Positions 51,343 through 51,465 of a stretch of DNA of 51,465 nucleotides are shown here, piece after piece. This DNA comes from JASFHF01 sp050123375 (GTDB lineage Bacteria > Pseudomonadota > Gammaproteobacteria > UBA12402), in NCBI GenBank assembly GCA_050123375.1, contig JASFHF010000011.1, forward strand, positions 1-51,465, given 5' to 3'. A program made the translations under genes and the position numbers. Position 1 is the stretch's first letter; each line of letters begins with the position of its first letter. The notes under the pieces are model-generated. The model was not told the DNA's origin and made no database searches. It saw only the letters and a list, made by a program, of their open reading frames with translations.

Positions 51343-51465
51343 GTGCGCCAAGAGGCGGATAAATATCAGTCGGTGAAAATCCGACCTACGTAAAGATTAG
51401 CCGTCAACGTAGAACCGAACTTTACACTGAAGGAGGTAACAAATTTGGTGAAGCTAAAGGGAGGG
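51343..51465 (+). mobile_element. 5' end of a probable group II intron (truncated by window)
   Basis: Starts GTGCGCC, matching the GUGYG 5' consensus. It then folds as in domain I: GTCGG-TGAAAAT-CCGAC hairpin, CTACG/CGTAG and GTAAAG/CTTTAC pairings. The ATG (51340-51342) just before it has AAGGAG 8 bp upstream, so the insertion appears to be directly after a start codon, by analogy with the left copy that of a csrA-like gene. The reverse transcriptase and 3' end are outside the window. Confidence 0.6.

Overview
The window is AT-rich and densely coded and looks like a chromosome segment of a gammaproteobacterium of the order Legionellales (Legionella/Coxiella/Aquicella/Rickettsiella-like). The main reasons are an enhA-enhB-enhC-like set (L,D-transpeptidase, small secreted protein, Sel1-repeat protein), a pilB-pilC-pilD-coaE run, a predicted U-box effector-like protein with a basic nuclear-localisation-like tail, CsrA, a PPi-type phosphofructokinase and many palindromic intergenic repeats. 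The genus is an inference; no rRNA is present.

Layout. 1-4105 and 48357-51330 are two inverted copies of one module. Each has a convergent, 3'-overlapping pair (TrmB-like HTH regulator and a DUF2156/GNAT-like protein), then a four-helix membrane protein and a small helical protein. The left copy continues into csrA and two tiny TPR-like genes. The right copy is interrupted, just after an SD-ATG, by what looks like the 5' end of a group II intron. 4105-9480 is an accessory island next to tRNA-Thr: hairpin-rich DNA, an excisionase-like HTH gene, a candidate structured RNA, a KAP P-loop NTPase, and a convergent GHKL-ATPase/STAS-like (DUF4325) pair. 9481-9994 holds tRNA-Thr(CGT) preceded by three near-identical 147-bp tandem units, each carrying a copy of the tRNA 5' end.

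10376-13280 is an artPIQM-type arginine ABC transporter. 13344-20318 mixes small unknown genes, a degenerate Hfq paralogue, an Lnt-like membrane acyltransferase/nitrilase, a CMD protein, a chimeric gene remnant and methyltransferases. 20537-23144 has glnA convergent with pfp. 23521-28812 is pilA, pilB, pilC, pilD, coaE; 28805-31492 is nadC and nadB, with nadA at 37161. Between nadB and nadA lie a small beta-barrel-like gene, an MFS transporter and the 1108-residue U-box/TPR-like/NLS protein. 38861-43582 is an HD phosphohydrolase, glmU and glmS; 43750-48325 is the enhABC-like operon and an outer-membrane beta-barrel protein.

Together the core genes cover arginine uptake, glutamine synthesis, UDP-GlcNAc synthesis (glmS and glmU are adjacent), de novo NAD synthesis (nadA/B/C, all present), type IV pilus assembly and envelope or host-entry functions. 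A family of long hairpin elements with a conserved tail lies immediately upstream of pilC, nadB, the HD gene and glmS; in at least two cases its tail supplies the likely Shine-Dalgarno sequence. The most unusual content is the duplicated TrmB/DUF2156 module, whose two copies are nearly identical at the outer halves of the convergent genes but clearly diverged in the shared centre.
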